In this document: piece by piece, positions 52,163 to 61,794 of the stretch
Layout: each line of letters opens with the position of its first letter
Numbering within the stretch: the stretch's first letter is position 1
DNA from: Bacillus mycoides
GTDB lineage: Bacteria > Bacillota > Bacilli > Bacillales > Bacillaceae_G
Direction: 5' to 3'
Assembly: GCF_001757995.1 (NCBI RefSeq)
Contig: NZ_LXLV01000035.1
Coordinates: 1 to 64,000 of the forward strand
Length of the DNA stretch: 64,000 nt
Made by a program: the position numbers and the translations under genes
The notes under the pieces: model-generated
Databases searched by the model: none
What the model was told of the DNA's origin: nothing
Seen by the model: the letters and a program-made list of their open reading frames with translations, nothing else

Positions 52163-52660
52163 TTATCTCGTTATCGGTAAATGTAATATTAATTGTTGTC
52201 CGATTGGTCCCATTCTTCTATACCCTTTATCTTGAAACCCAACTTTTTCATATAACTTTTGTGCCGGAATATTTTTTTCATTTACAGCAAGAATCACTTC
52301 ATTTTTTATTGGATAATAATATTTTACAAAGTCTTGTAATAACGCCAATGATTTTTTAGCATATCCTTTTCTTTGTTTATTATGATTAACGGAAAAGGAA
52401 GTTAAAAGTATGGCATCCTTATTTTCTGTAAACTCCTGTACTCTGTCACCTGTTTGTAATGCGAAAACACCGACAGGTACTCCGCTATAGTCCAAAATAA
52501 CAACTACATTTTTAGTTCGATCATTTTTCGCTTTCTCCAGTAATTCACCTGGATTCGCTGTGAATTGAACTTGTTCACTTGGTAAAGTAAATGATTGTAT
52601 TATCTCTTTATACTGCTCCTTATACGGAACTAATTGTATTTCCCCTGTATGTATGTTCAT
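52163..52660 (-). CDS. GNAT-family N-acetyltransferase
   Basis: About 165 residues. VNHNKQRKGYAKKSLALLQDF (about 91) is the acetyl-CoA loop, and LAVNEKNIPAQKLYEKVGF (about 130) is motif B of GNAT enzymes. The N-terminal IQLVPYKEQY is typical of small-molecule acetyltransferases. The substrate is unknown. The ATG at 52660 is chosen because GGGAG lies 8 bases upstream. Confidence 0.85.
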   Translation of the reverse strand: MNIHTGEIQLVPYKEQYKEIIQSFTLPSEQVQFTANPGELLEKAKNDRTKNVVVILDYSGVPVGVFALQTGDRVQEFTENKDAILLTSFSVNHNKQRKGYAKKSLALLQDFVKYYYPIKNEVILAVNEKNIPAQKLYEKVGFQDKGYRRMGPIGQQLILHLPITR

Positions 52661-52687
52661 GCTTAACTCTCCCATTCCTTCGAGTTG

Positions 52688-53044
52688 TTAACTTAAACCT
52701 TGCTGTGTTTTAGAATGCACCTTTCCATCCAAAAATGTAATCTCAGCAAATGATTTTGGATCGCTGCCTTTCCAAGCAAAAATTTGCTTAATTTGTGTAG
52801 AATGTTCTATCCCTTCTTCTATGAGTAAATCCCCTTCAAAACCGATTAATTCTTTCACTTCTAAATAAGTCATTCCTTCATTAATATTTGAGAAATGATT
52901 TATATTAATGGACTCTTGCTTTTTATTTTTCGTTATAGTAGAAGACGTAGCTGTTTTCTTCTTCACTTCTTTCTTCTGGTCACACGCTGTCATACTGAAA
53001 CCTATGCATAAACTACCTAATATAAGTGCGCTCTTTTTCATCAT
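52688..53044 (-). CDS. Small lipoprotein with DUF3862/SmpA-like domain
   Basis: About 118 residues. A lipoprotein signal ends in the lipobox MTAC (about residue 20). After a Lys/Thr-rich linker, the region NINEGMTYLEVKELIGFEGDLLIEEG … FAWKGSDPKSFAEITFLDGKV matches DUF3862, a BLIP/SmpA-like fold. It is attached to the outer face of the membrane; role unknown. Twenty-seven bases separate it from the GNAT gene downstream on the same strand, so the two may be co-transcribed. Confidence 0.8.
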   Translation of the reverse strand: MMKKSALILGSLCIGFSMTACDQKKEVKKKTATSSTITKNKKQESININHFSNINEGMTYLEVKELIGFEGDLLIEEGIEHSTQIKQIFAWKGSDPKSFAEITFLDGKVHSKTQQGLS

Positions 53045-53114
53045 AACGGTTGTCCCTCCCCTCATTATTAAACCATATATCCCCTTAAAAATAAACTGAA
53101 TATTTAATCTTGTA

Positions 53115-53146
53115 GAAAAATCCCGTACAATTTAGTACGGGATTTT
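53115..53146 (-). terminator. Terminator of the sleB-ypeB-ylaJ operon
   Basis: AAAATCCCGTAC and GTACGGGATTTT form a 12-bp perfect stem just past the ylaJ stop codon. Confidence 0.85.
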
Positions 53147-53148
53147 CA

Positions 53149-53745
53149 CTATTTTTTCAAATGGTTATTTGACTGATCTTCTTGTTCTTTTCGTAGTTCT
53201 TGTTCTTCATCTTTTGGTAATTGTTTATCATTATCTTTAATTGGATTCGTTTCTCTATTTTCAATCATATCATTTGGAACTTGTGGCATTACTCGGCCAA
53301 CAATTGCTGCTAATTCATCAAGTATACCTTCACCCGTTTTACCTTTTTTAATTTGCTTACCGATTTGTTTTAATCGTTCATACGTATCAACATCCGCTAC
53401 AACGACTGCATTAGCTCCATTTGGGTCATTCTTTAAACTTTCTGCTACAGAATACTTAATAGACTCAACACGAGTTCGATCAAGTTTCGCTTTCACATCA
53501 ATACCTACAACGGCATATTTTCCGACTACTACTGCTGTCGCATCGTTTACACCAGGTACACTTGCAGCTAATGACGCTAAATGATCAGCTGCTTTTTCAT
53601 TCGGCTTATTTGATTTGTTTGTATAATTAACATTTTTCATCGAGACATTTTTTTGTTCTGGCTTTTCATTAGGATTGTCCTTTTTTCCAATGCTACATCC
53701 AGTAATAACGAAACAAAGCATTAGCATATATATAATGATTTTCAT
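53149..53745 (-). CDS. ylaJ: YhcN/YlaJ-family sporulation lipoprotein
   Basis: About 198 residues. A lipobox VITGC (about residue 17) follows a hydrophobic signal. The mature part has a YhcN/YlaJ domain (ADHLASLAASVPGVNDATAVVVGKYAVVGIDV, then ADVDTYERLKQIGKQI) and a charged Gln/Glu/Lys-rich tail. It is the third gene of the sleB-ypeB operon, as in other B. cereus relatives. It is probably a spore inner-membrane lipoprotein that supports germination. The ATG at 53745 follows GTGGTG. Confidence 0.85.
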   Translation of the reverse strand: MKIIIYMLMLCFVITGCSIGKKDNPNEKPEQKNVSMKNVNYTNKSNKPNEKAADHLASLAASVPGVNDATAVVVGKYAVVGIDVKAKLDRTRVESIKYSVAESLKNDPNGANAVVVADVDTYERLKQIGKQIKKGKTGEGILDELAAIVGRVMPQVPNDMIENRETNPIKDNDKQLPKDEEQELRKEQEDQSNNHLKK

Positions 53746-53771
53746 TATTTTCACCACTTTATCATTGATGT

Positions 53772-55112
53772 TTAATCATAAATTTTCTCAACAGCTTGCA
53801 TCTTCTTCACTTTTTCTTCTGCACCGCTATTTGCGTTAATGAAAATTTGGTACGTATCTTTCCCTAAAGTACCAATAAATTCATAACAAAGTACTTCATT
53901 ATGCAAGTCATTTACTACTACAGCTTTACGTTCTTCCATAACTTTTACATCGGGGTTAATTTTCTTTCTCGCCTCAGCGGCAGTTAGCTTCGCACTTGGA
54001 ATTGTTCGTTTTTGATGCGATGCTAAATATTCCTTTGCGGAAAAACCAACAATCGACCCATCATCTAAAGCAATTTTCATTTGAATTGCTTCTGGATAAA
54101 TACGCACTCCATTTTCATTTACAACGTACGTAAACACACCGATATTATCATATTGAGAACTATCAAACAGCTCCATATTTGTAAACTTGTGATCCTTTAA
54201 AAACGTCAATCCTTTACTTCCTGCCTCGTTTAAACTAATTTTTTGCTCTTTAATTTCTCGGTTATTCATTACCCAAATTGGATATCCACCTTTTCCTGTA
54301 ATATCCATATGAAATTCGTTATTTGTTGCTGGGTCTTTAATTTTCACACTGTAGAAAGATTCTTTTGCACCTTTTCCACTTTTCTCAACATCTACTTTTT
54401 CATTTCCTTTTAAATTTAAAAATGATTTTGCGATTTTTGCAGCCTCATCTTTAGAAATCGCTTTACCCTCTGCTTCAAATCCGCCCTTTTTATTTTTTTG
54501 TGCACTTGTAAAAGTAGGATCGAAATTAGTAGATGAGTATGACGTTACATTCTTCTCTACTGTTTTTAATCCATCAATAATTGTGTTATCTGCTGGATCT
54601 TGATTAGACGCAAGTGCCAGTTCTACATCCATCCAGCGTAAATTATTTTTCAACACAAGATGCTGTACTTTTCGCAGTTCATCTTGTATGTTTCCTGCAT
54701 TTGAATATAAAGTTTGTAATGTTTTATATTCTTGATCATTTAACGGTTCTTTCTCTAAATCACGGATAGCCGCGCGATAACTAAAATCACCGATATTCGC
54801 AAGAAATTCTTCTGTTTTATTAAATGGCATTAATGTTAAAGGTAACTGTCCTACATCAGAACGAGCCTCTGATGTTAAACGCCACACATCCGCTAATGCT
54901 GGAGATAAAGACGCACGTGAATTCATTGCAAGTGTTGTTCCGATTTTATCGTGTAATAAGTCAACCTCATAAGCTAAATCGTGAAACGCACGTTGATAAC
55001 TATTTTCCGCTCGAATTAGTACTGCATTTTTCTCTTGATGTTCTTTATAGCCCCAATATCCTGTGCCGACTACACCAATTGTTAATAATACGATTAAAAA
55101 ACCTCGTAACAT
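53772..55112 (-). CDS. ypeB: Germination protein YpeB
   Basis: 446 residues. One N-terminal membrane anchor (about 4-20) is followed by a helical N-terminal domain and then three PepSY-type repeats (for example ISKDEAAKIAKSFLNL, ISLNEAGSKGLTFL, LTAAEARKKINP). YpeB sits in the spore inner membrane and is needed for SleB to accumulate and stay inactive until germination, when proteases degrade it. It lies 15 bases after sleB. Length and architecture are normal. Confidence 0.93.
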   Translation of the reverse strand: MLRGFLIVLLTIGVVGTGYWGYKEHQEKNAVLIRAENSYQRAFHDLAYEVDLLHDKIGTTLAMNSRASLSPALADVWRLTSEARSDVGQLPLTLMPFNKTEEFLANIGDFSYRAAIRDLEKEPLNDQEYKTLQTLYSNAGNIQDELRKVQHLVLKNNLRWMDVELALASNQDPADNTIIDGLKTVEKNVTSYSSTNFDPTFTSAQKNKKGGFEAEGKAISKDEAAKIAKSFLNLKGNEKVDVEKSGKGAKESFYSVKIKDPATNNEFHMDITGKGGYPIWVMNNREIKEQKISLNEAGSKGLTFLKDHKFTNMELFDSSQYDNIGVFTYVVNENGVRIYPEAIQMKIALDDGSIVGFSAKEYLASHQKRTIPSAKLTAAEARKKINPDVKVMEERKAVVVNDLHNEVLCYEFIGTLGKDTYQIFINANSGAEEKVKKMQAVEKIYD

Positions 55113-55127
55113 GTTTCCACCTCCGCT

Positions 55128-55907
55128 CTATTTACAGAAAATATGTTTACCAATTTTTTTAATTTGTGGACGAGTCCAAATCCATTTGCTTGTCGCAGTA
55201 TCTGGATTGAAATAATATAGTGCATTCCCTGTTGGATCCCATCCATTGATTGCATCTAATACGGCTTTTTTCGCATTTTCATTTGGCGTTAAATAGATTT
55301 GTCCGTCTGCTACTGCTGTAAAAGCTCTCGGTTCAAAGATGACACCTGAAACGGTATTTGGGAAGGATGCACTTGTAACACGATTTAAAATAACCGCCGC
55401 TACTGCAACTTGTCCTAAATATGGTTCACCACGTGATTCTCCATATACCGCATTTGCCATCAGCTGAATGTCATTTTGAGAATAACCATTTGGAACATTT
55501 GTCCCTTTACTTTGCGGTGGTTTATTTTCTTGTGTACCTCCACCACTGTTCCCTTTATTAGTTGTTGTACCTTTATTAGCGGTCGACTTATCATACTTTG
55601 TTGCCTTTACAAGCATTTGCTTCGTTTTAGCACCCGCTAAACCATCAACTGGCAATCCGAATTTTTGCTGAAAGTTTCGAAGCGCCCAATATGTACCCCA
55701 TCCGAAAACACCATCAACTTTTCCCGTATAAAATCCGTTATATTTTAAACGAGATTGTAATTCAATGACATCTTCTCCAGATGCTCCTCTTTGGATTACC
55801 TGATTAGAAAAGGCTTCTACATTTTTGGTTTGTATACTACTTACCATTAAAGATAAGCCAATAAAGGTAAGTAAAACCGCTATCTTCAAAAAACCTTTTT
55901 GAAGCAT
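55128..55907 (-). CDS. sleB: Spore cortex-lytic enzyme SleB
   Basis: 259 residues. A signal peptide (about 1-32, ending VEAFS) is followed by a peptidoglycan-binding domain (GASGEDVIELQSRLKYNGF … GAKTKQML, about 38-100), a Lys/Gly/Asn-rich linker and a C-terminal SleB/CwlJ catalytic domain beginning IQLMANAVYGESRGEPYLGQVAVAAVILNRV (catalytic Glu near residue 156). It is a lytic transglycosylase that cuts spore cortex at muramic lactam in germination. It is first in the sleB-ypeB-ylaJ operon, with AAGGAGGG before the ATG. Confidence 0.95.
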   Translation of the reverse strand: MLQKGFLKIAVLLTFIGLSLMVSSIQTKNVEAFSNQVIQRGASGEDVIELQSRLKYNGFYTGKVDGVFGWGTYWALRNFQQKFGLPVDGLAGAKTKQMLVKATKYDKSTANKGTTTNKGNSGGGTQENKPPQSKGTNVPNGYSQNDIQLMANAVYGESRGEPYLGQVAVAAVILNRVTSASFPNTVSGVIFEPRAFTAVADGQIYLTPNENAKKAVLDAINGWDPTGNALYYFNPDTATSKWIWTRPQIKKIGKHIFCK

Positions 55908-56051
55908 ATATTTCCCTCCTTAATTACAGTAATGAATTCATGGTTATGTTTTGTAAATGTGAAGCTTTTATGTAAAGAAGACAAAAAAAGCCAAGCTTAT
56001 ATGCTTGAAGATATATGCACACAATATTAAAAAGAGTAAAAGGAGCTTATT

Positions 56052-56384
56052 ATGAAGTATTTCTTCACACGTATAGCATTCGCAAGTTTTTTACTAACAG
56101 CATGTTTAAATATATATACTGGTCCATCTATTGTTCACGCGCAGCCGCCCTATGCAAAATGGGGCAAACTGGCCGTTGAAAAAACGAAAGAACAATATCC
56201 GAAAGCAGAGATTATTGATTACCTTCATATTGGTAGAAAGCCAAAGACGGTTCAAATAACAGTTGAAAAATTTAAATTGTGGCTGCGTGAGGATGGAAAA
56301 GAATATGGTGTTTTTGTTGATGTGGAATTCGATACGAAAACAGAGAAGTTTTTAAAGATGTCATTTCAGAAAACAAATCGATAG
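56052..56384 (+). CDS. DUF3889 domain secreted protein
   Basis: 110 residues. The signal peptide ends near VHAQPP (about residue 30). The mature part (YAKWGKLAVEKTKEQYPKAEIIDYLHIGRK … VDVEFDTKTEKFLKMSF) matches DUF3889, a short secreted domain of Bacillus with unknown function. A strong AAAAGGAG ribosome site precedes it. It is divergent from sleB and has its own terminator. Confidence 0.85.
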   Translation: MKYFFTRIAFASFLLTACLNIYTGPSIVHAQPPYAKWGKLAVEKTKEQYPKAEIIDYLHIGRKPKTVQITVEKFKLWLREDGKEYGVFVDVEFDTKTEKFLKMSFQKTNR

Positions 56385-56392
56385 AACAAATA

Positions 56393-56427
56393 AACCCCTC
56401 TGTTTTACTTAAAACAGAGGGGTTTAT
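56393..56427. terminator. Bidirectional terminator after the DUF3889 gene
   Basis: AAACCCCTCTGTTTT and AAAACAGAGGGGTTT form a 15-bp perfect stem with a 4-base loop. Confidence 0.9.
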
Positions 56428-56450
56428 TTATACACATTTAATAATGAAAG

Positions 56451-57074
56451 TTATTGTTTTAAACTTAAAAATCGATTCCCTAACATTTTCACTAATCCAC
56501 AAATACCTCCAATTACAACTGCTATCCAGATACTATATATAAATACTCTACTATATCCACCTATTCTCGGATCTAGAAACGGATATGGGTACCAATCAAC
56601 GAATGGGCCACGTATTAAACTATATACAACATATAGAAGCGGGAAAATAAGCCAAGTTGAAGCTTGTTTCCATGTGATTTTCTTCGTAGGCGGATTCATA
56701 ACCCAATCTAATATCATTGCTATCGGCATGATGTAGTGAAGCACGGTATTTACCCACGGTATCGGTGTTTGAAGTGACTCTTCTAATCCTCTTAATAACA
56801 AAAAATAAATAAGTCCTGTTGTCAGTATGTATACTGTAGATGCACCGCGAAGAACTCCAAACTGCTCGGAACGTCCGAATGTGGCTGTCCCCAAGCTACT
56901 AAATAGTAGAATTACCGCCACTAAAATATTACTTTCAATTGTGAAGAAACTAAAAAAGTTAACTGGATTGAACGGTTTCACTTGTGCCCTTGTAACAAAT
57001 TGTGTAATAAGTGCGCTAAACGCTAAAAGACTTAAAAATAATCTTAATATCGCTATCGTTTTAGCACTTCTCAT
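56451..57074 (-). CDS. Pr6Pr family six-helix membrane protein
   Basis: 207 residues with six predicted membrane helices. Family marks are FFSFFTIESNILV (about 40), an NTVLHYIMPIAMILDWVMNPP segment with a conserved His (about 107), YSLIRGPFVDWYPYPFLDP (about 143) and a C-terminal helix. It belongs to the Pr6Pr group related to FAR-17a/AIG1; the biochemical role is unknown. Single gene, 20 bases downstream of the beta-lactamase-like gene's stop on the same strand, so the two may be co-transcribed. Confidence 0.82.
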   Translation of the reverse strand: MRSAKTIAILRLFLSLLAFSALITQFVTRAQVKPFNPVNFFSFFTIESNILVAVILLFSSLGTATFGRSEQFGVLRGASTVYILTTGLIYFLLLRGLEESLQTPIPWVNTVLHYIMPIAMILDWVMNPPTKKITWKQASTWLIFPLLYVVYSLIRGPFVDWYPYPFLDPRIGGYSRVFIYSIWIAVVIGGICGLVKMLGNRFLSLKQ

Positions 57075-57094
57075 AACACATCTTTCTCCTGTCC

Positions 57095-58012
57095 TTATAT
57101 AGAATTAGAATTCTCTTGTACATGCTCTATAAATAACTTTAATGGTACGAGGCCACGTTTGGGCATGTGACTACTAATAACAGCTACGAGCTCTAACTGC
57201 GGAATGATAATAATGTATTGCCCTCCGTATCCCATAGCAAAATACATACAATACGGTATGTGAAATCTTTCGTTATTTAATACCCACCAGTGATATCCAT
57301 ATGCACCGACATGTTCATACGTTTCAAATAGAGCCTCACTTGATTCTTCTAACCATTTCGATGATACAATTTCATTCCCCTTCCAATATCCATTCTGCAA
57401 ACATAATTTTCCTAATTTTAATAAATCTATAGATTTCATTTTCATACCGAATCCGCCGACATATATACATTGCGGGTCTTGTTGCCATTCATATTCCGTA
57501 ATGTTTAATGGCTCAAATAAATAATTTTTCGCGAACTGCTCCGTCGACATTCCAGTTGCTTCTTGAATGATGGAACTAAGTAAATGAGAAGAACCTGAAT
57601 TATAATTCATTTTCGTACCCATTTCTTCAATGAGCGGCTTTTCTAAAATGTATTGCACCCAATTGTCTGATTCCACAAAATCATTTGGGAAAACAACCCC
57701 ATTTCCGAACTCTTGCCAATCTTCTCCTGTTGTCATCGTTAATAAATGATACAGCGTTAGTTCCCTCTTTTCCTCCGGTACATTGGGAATCCATGTTGTG
57801 ATTGGTGTATGTATATTATTTATAAATCCTTTATCAATTGCGATACCAATTAATATAGATACGATACTTTTTGTAATCGAATTTATTTTAAATAAGTCAT
57901 TTGCACAGTCTATCGTTTTATAGTACTCAGTCGTTAATTCCCCCTTTTGATAAACAAGAAATGTATTAACTTTTTTCTTTTTAAATTTATTTTCTAGTTG
58001 CTCAAAATTCAA
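57095..58012 (-). CDS. Beta-lactamase-family serine hydrolase
   Basis: About 305 residues of the class C beta-lactamase/DD-peptidase-like fold. The nucleophile motif SxxK is SITK (KINSITKSIVSIL, about residue 45), the Tyr motif is YNS in MNYNSGSSHLL, and a C-terminal GYGGQYIIIIPQ strand is present. The TTG at 58012 is preferred because a perfect GGAGG lies exactly 8 bases upstream; the longer frame back to 58099 has no ribosome site. There is no signal peptide, so it is probably a cytoplasmic esterase or peptidase and not a drug-resistance lactamase. Confidence 0.82.
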   Translation of the reverse strand: MNFEQLENKFKKKKVNTFLVYQKGELTTEYYKTIDCANDLFKINSITKSIVSILIGIAIDKGFINNIHTPITTWIPNVPEEKRELTLYHLLTMTTGEDWQEFGNGVVFPNDFVESDNWVQYILEKPLIEEMGTKMNYNSGSSHLLSSIIQEATGMSTEQFAKNYLFEPLNITEYEWQQDPQCIYVGGFGMKMKSIDLLKLGKLCLQNGYWKGNEIVSSKWLEESSEALFETYEHVGAYGYHWWVLNNERFHIPYCMYFAMGYGGQYIIIIPQLELVAVISSHMPKRGLVPLKLFIEHVQENSNSI

Positions 58013-58141
58013 GAAATCTTCCTCCGTTTTAATCGTTATTTGACTATATAGTATTTGTTGTTTATGTGATTTTATCTCTCTTTCTCTATTAAAACACATC
58101 CTTTTATTGTATGTTTGAATTTAGAAAGGAGTTTTTATACG

Positions 58142-58813
58142 ATGACAAATAATTTAAAGGGGATTATTGTAAATTATAGTTATCCTAGTTTAAATGGAGT
58201 GTATTTACGCCCTGGACTATATTTAAACCCTGACACAAACCCAAACATATTTCTGGTCGGATATAATCCAGCAACTCCAATTCATAAAAACGATTTGAAG
58301 CAAAGCGAATATCGAAACTTAATTTTATCCCATAAAAAATTCATTTCTTATTATGAAGCGCTACGAATAAAGAAAGGTAAAAGAAAACTATCTCCAACTC
58401 GAAAAAGAATTAATGATTTGGTTACAAAAGTTTTTACAGATACAAATGAAGTAATGTTCGAAACTAATATTTTCTCTTATCCAACATCAAAAGAAAAAGA
58501 ATTACGAGCATTACCTAAAGATATCTTAGAAGAAGTAAAGCAACCATTTATTGAGATGTTACATACAATACAACCTTCTATAATCGTTGTACACGGAAAA
58601 AGAGCACTTTTAAACCTGATTTCAATCTTACAAAACTTAAATTTCCTTTCAAAAGATTTCATTTTTCATAAGCAATATACATTTAAATTCCTTTATCCAA
58701 ACTCAAATAAATGCTGTACAATCATACCTTACCGCCATTTAAGCCGAATTGAAAACCAATCTTATCAACAATTTCAAAAACGTCTAATAAACGAAATTAA
58801 CTCTAAAAAATAA
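58142..58813 (+). CDS. Uracil-DNA glycosylase-like protein, unassigned
   Basis: About 223 residues. The segment PNIFLVGYNPATP (about residue 36) resembles the GxNPxx loop of the uracil-DNA glycosylase superfamily. Later, IQPSIIVVHGKRALLNLI (about 145) and TIIPYRHLSRIE (about 196) suit the strand that holds the leucine-loop/His motif. Overall similarity to known UDG families is low and the catalytic residues are not certain. The ATG at 58142 follows AAAGGAG. It overlaps no other gene and has its own terminator. Confidence 0.55.
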   Translation: MTNNLKGIIVNYSYPSLNGVYLRPGLYLNPDTNPNIFLVGYNPATPIHKNDLKQSEYRNLILSHKKFISYYEALRIKKGKRKLSPTRKRINDLVTKVFTDTNEVMFETNIFSYPTSKEKELRALPKDILEEVKQPFIEMLHTIQPSIIVVHGKRALLNLISILQNLNFLSKDFIFHKQYTFKFLYPNSNKCCTIIPYRHLSRIENQSYQQFQKRLINEINSKK

Positions 58814-58843
58814 AACCTGACTGCTATAGCAGTCAGGTTTTAT
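58812..58843. terminator. Bidirectional terminator between the UDG-like gene and kynA
   Basis: AAAACCTGACTGC and GCAGTCAGGTTTT form a 13-bp stem with a 4-base TATA loop. Confidence 0.9.
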
Positions 58844-58845
58844 TT

Positions 58846-59685
58846 TTATAACTTAGTTCGCACATTCCAAAGTTCAGGGAAGAAACGCTGATCAAGCACA
58901 CGTTTTAAATAGGATACACCAGAAGAACCACCAGTTCCCATCTTAAAACCAATAATTCTCTCTACCGTTTTCATATGACGGAAGCGCCATTGTTGTAACC
59001 AATCTTCAATATCAATTAACTTTTCTGCAAGTTGATATAAATCCCAATATTTTTTCACGTCCGCATATACTTCTAACCAAGCTGCTTCTACTGTTGCATC
59101 CTCTTCGTAAGGCTGCGTAATATCACGATTTAACACATCTTTATGAATTTGGAATCCTTCTTTAACAAGCGCTTGTATCGCCACATCATACAAACTTGGT
59201 GCATGAAGTGCTTTATGAAGACGAGCATGTAATTCTGGGTCTTTTTCATAAATCTTTAATGCATGTGGTGTTTTATAACCAAGTGCATACTCAATCATTC
59301 GATATTGATACGATTGAAAACCTGAAGCCTGACCAAGTGAATCACGGAACTCAATATATTCTGATGGCGTTAATGTCGCAAGAATATCCCAAGATTGAAT
59401 AATTTGCGACTGAATTTTTGATACACGTGCTAACATTTTAAATGCAGGTGCTAATTTATCTTGTTTAATAGATTCAATTGCTGCATTCAGTTCATGTAAA
59501 ATTAGTTTCATCCAAAGTTCACTCGCTTGGTGAATAACGATAAATAACATTTCATCATGGTGATCCGATAATCTTTGTTGACTAGATAATAAACTATCTA
59601 GCTGTAAATACTCTCCGTACGTCATATTCTCCTTAAAATCAGTGTGAATCCCTTTTTCCATAATTACCTTTTCGTTTTCTTTCAT
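58846..59685 (-). CDS. kynA: Tryptophan 2,3-dioxygenase
   Basis: About 279 residues, the bacterial TDO length. The N-terminal [21 protein letters not shown] is followed by [23 protein letters not shown] with the distal His and substrate Arg/Tyr region, and a C-terminal [24 protein letters not shown] segment with the proximal haem His. It oxidises Trp to N-formylkynurenine. The ATG at 59685 is chosen over the TTG three codons upstream because GGGGTG is 10 bases away. It is third in the kynU-kynB-kynA operon. Confidence 0.95.
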   Translation of the reverse strand: MKENEKVIMEKGIHTDFKENMTYGEYLQLDSLLSSQQRLSDHHDEMLFIVIHQASELWMKLILHELNAAIESIKQDKLAPAFKMLARVSKIQSQIIQSWDILATLTPSEYIEFRDSLGQASGFQSYQYRMIEYALGYKTPHALKIYEKDPELHARLHKALHAPSLYDVAIQALVKEGFQIHKDVLNRDITQPYEEDATVEAAWLEVYADVKKYWDLYQLAEKLIDIEDWLQQWRFRHMKTVERIIGFKMGTGGSSGVSYLKRVLDQRFFPELWNVRTKL

Positions 59686-59716
59686 GTTAGCCAAACACCC
59701 CTTTTTACTATTCTAC

Positions 59717-60346
59717 TTATATTGATCTAATAACAGCGCGAACTGGACTTCCATCTGCATCTGTTAATGCAAGTGGTAAGGCAATAAGTTCGTAATCGCC
59801 GTCTGCTACGTGATCGAGTACGACATTTTCTAAAATGTGAATTCCGTGTTTAAATAATTGATGATGTGCTGCTAGTTCTTTATCATCTAAAGGATCAACA
59901 GAAGGTACATCTACCCCAATTAAACGAATGCCCTTACTTGATAGGAAATGTGCAATATCAGCACGTAAATACGGGATTTCTTCTGGGAATTCTTGCGCTT
60001 TACCATGTGAAGATGTACGTAATAATAATCGCTCTACACCTTCTAAGTTAAAACTTTCTAATTCCTTTTTACCGACACTCTCCAGCCCTGAAACATCGAT
60101 AACTCGTGCTGCGCCTACATATACGTGTATATCTAAATCCAACACCTTCTTACCGTCATTATCGAAATGAAATGGCGCATCAATATGAGTACCTGTATGG
60201 ATACTCATCGTTAACTTTCCGACATTTACTGAACCACTGTCTTCTTTTGACCATGAAACTTCATATGAGAACGGTGTATCCCCTGGCCACGTCGCGATAT
60301 CATTATTTAGCGGTTGTGAAATATCAATCCACTGCGATGTTTTCAT
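59717..60346 (-). CDS. kynB: Kynurenine formamidase (arylformamidase)
   Basis: 209 residues of the cyclase-like family. The metal motif HTGTHIDAPFHFDNDG (about residue 49) supplies His and Asp ligands for divalent metals, and GVDVPSVDPLDDKELAAH follows. It hydrolyses N-formylkynurenine to kynurenine and formate. It starts 2 bases after the kynU stop codon and lies 22 codons' distance before kynA or less, so all three are one operon. Length matches the known KynB family. Confidence 0.95.
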   Translation of the reverse strand: MKTSQWIDISQPLNNDIATWPGDTPFSYEVSWSKEDSGSVNVGKLTMSIHTGTHIDAPFHFDNDGKKVLDLDIHVYVGAARVIDVSGLESVGKKELESFNLEGVERLLLRTSSHGKAQEFPEEIPYLRADIAHFLSSKGIRLIGVDVPSVDPLDDKELAAHHQLFKHGIHILENVVLDHVADGDYELIALPLALTDADGSPVRAVIRSI

Positions 60347-60348
60347 GC

Positions 60349-61635
60349 TTATGCCACAACCTCTCGCTTATTTTCAAAGTTTTTATATTCTTCATTTTTC
60401 ATAATTTTCTTTAAGATTTGTACAGAGTTCCATACTTCCTCATACGTATTGTATAAAGCAACAGGCGCAAGTCTAACTCCATTTGGAGCTCTAAAGTCTG
60501 GAATCACTCCATTTGCTTTTAACGCCTTACATATACGCGCCGCCTCAGCATGTTCTAAATAAATATGCCCGCCTCGTTTTTCATCCTCTAGCGGATTTCC
60601 GATTGTAAATCCCATATCATTTAACTCTAATTGAATTAAATCGAGCATATATCTTGTTATATGTAATGACTTTTCACGTAATTTCTCAATACGGGCATCT
60701 TTAAAAATTTCAAGAGAACCGATTAATGGTGCAATACTTAATACGTGAGGTGTCCCTATTTGATAGGCCCCAGCATGATCAGCCGCAGTTAATGAATGTT
60801 CCATATCAAACTGCTTATCCTTTCTAGAGCTAAACCAACCAGATAATCCTGGAAGTCTATCGAAATGTTTTTTATTCACATATAAACCTGCAACACCACC
60901 AGGACCTGCATTTAAATATTTATAATTACACCATACAGCGAAATCTACATCCCATTCGTTAAAATGATGCGGAATAGAACCGATTGAATGACATAAGTCA
61001 AAACCGATATGAATACCACGTTTATGAGCTTCAGCTGTTAATCGCTTCATATCAAGAATTTGTCCACTTCTATATAGTACAGAAGGCAATAAAATTAAAG
61101 CGATATCATCGGTCATCGCATAAATAATATCTTCTTCTGAAAGTCTTCTACCATCTCTACTTTTCACTTGAACTAGATGTTCCTCTGGATCTAATCCTTT
61201 TAAACGAATTTGACTTTGAAGCGCATATATATCTGACGGGAACGTTAATTCATCCGCAAGAATTTTTGTTCGTATTCCTTTCGGCTCATAAAACGTCGCA
61301 ATAACCTGATGTATATTCGTAGTTGTGGAACCGGTTACAATTGTTTCTTCCGGTAAAGCCCCAATAAGAGGTGCTGTCAATTCACCCAATTTCTCCGAAA
61401 GGAAAAACCACGGATGCTCACCTTCAGTCCATCCATCAATTCCAAACTCTTTCCATGAATCTAGCAAAGTAAGTAACGATTTCTCTGCTCTTTTTGAAAG
61501 CAACCCTAAAGAGTTACCATCTAAATATATTGTTCCTTCTTTTTTATAAAATTCGGTTTGAAAATCTTTCAGTTCATCATGTTTATCACATTCAAGCGCA
61601 TACTCATAAGTTGGTTGAAATGGTTCTTTATACAT
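60349..61635 (-). CDS. kynU: Kynureninase
   Basis: 428 residues of PLP fold type I. The PLP Lys is in [13 protein letters not shown] (about residue 232), and the family marks [11 protein letters not shown] (about 36), [11 protein letters not shown] (about 102) and [10 protein letters not shown] (about 205) are present. It cleaves kynurenine to anthranilate and alanine. First gene of kynU-kynB-kynA. The promoter region is shared with the divergent TetR gene, and an inverted repeat TATATCA-N7-TGATATA lies 46 bases upstream. Confidence 0.95.
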   Translation of the reverse strand: MYKEPFQPTYEYALECDKHDELKDFQTEFYKKEGTIYLDGNSLGLLSKRAEKSLLTLLDSWKEFGIDGWTEGEHPWFFLSEKLGELTAPLIGALPEETIVTGSTTTNIHQVIATFYEPKGIRTKILADELTFPSDIYALQSQIRLKGLDPEEHLVQVKSRDGRRLSEEDIIYAMTDDIALILLPSVLYRSGQILDMKRLTAEAHKRGIHIGFDLCHSIGSIPHHFNEWDVDFAVWCNYKYLNAGPGGVAGLYVNKKHFDRLPGLSGWFSSRKDKQFDMEHSLTAADHAGAYQIGTPHVLSIAPLIGSLEIFKDARIEKLREKSLHITRYMLDLIQLELNDMGFTIGNPLEDEKRGGHIYLEHAEAARICKALKANGVIPDFRAPNGVRLAPVALYNTYEEVWNSVQILKKIMKNEEYKNFENKREVVA

Positions 61636-61680
61636 GGTGTCACCTTCTTTTAATTTTCTTTTTATTCTAACTAATTGAAA

Positions 61681-61701
61681 TATATCACTTAAATTGATAT
61701 A
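61681..61701. promoter_or_regulatory. Inverted repeat in the kynU/tetR divergent promoter region
   Basis: TATATCA and TGATATA, separated by 7 bases, form a perfect inverted repeat between kynU and the TetR gene. It is a natural candidate for the TetR operator. Another related word, TGATATTATGTCA, occurs at 61709-61721. Confidence 0.5.
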
Positions 61702-61722
61702 ACGTCAATGATATTATGTCAG

Positions 61723-61752
61723 TTGACTTTATATACTAACTTCTTTTACAAT
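61723..61752 (+). promoter_or_regulatory. Sigma-A promoter of the TetR gene
   Basis: TTGACT (61723-61728) and TACAAT (61747-61752) are separated by 18 bases, 42 bases before the TTG start of the regulator. Confidence 0.6.
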
Positions 61753-61794
61753 ACAGTTATATTTTCAGATATTTCAGTATAAAGAGGTGATTCC

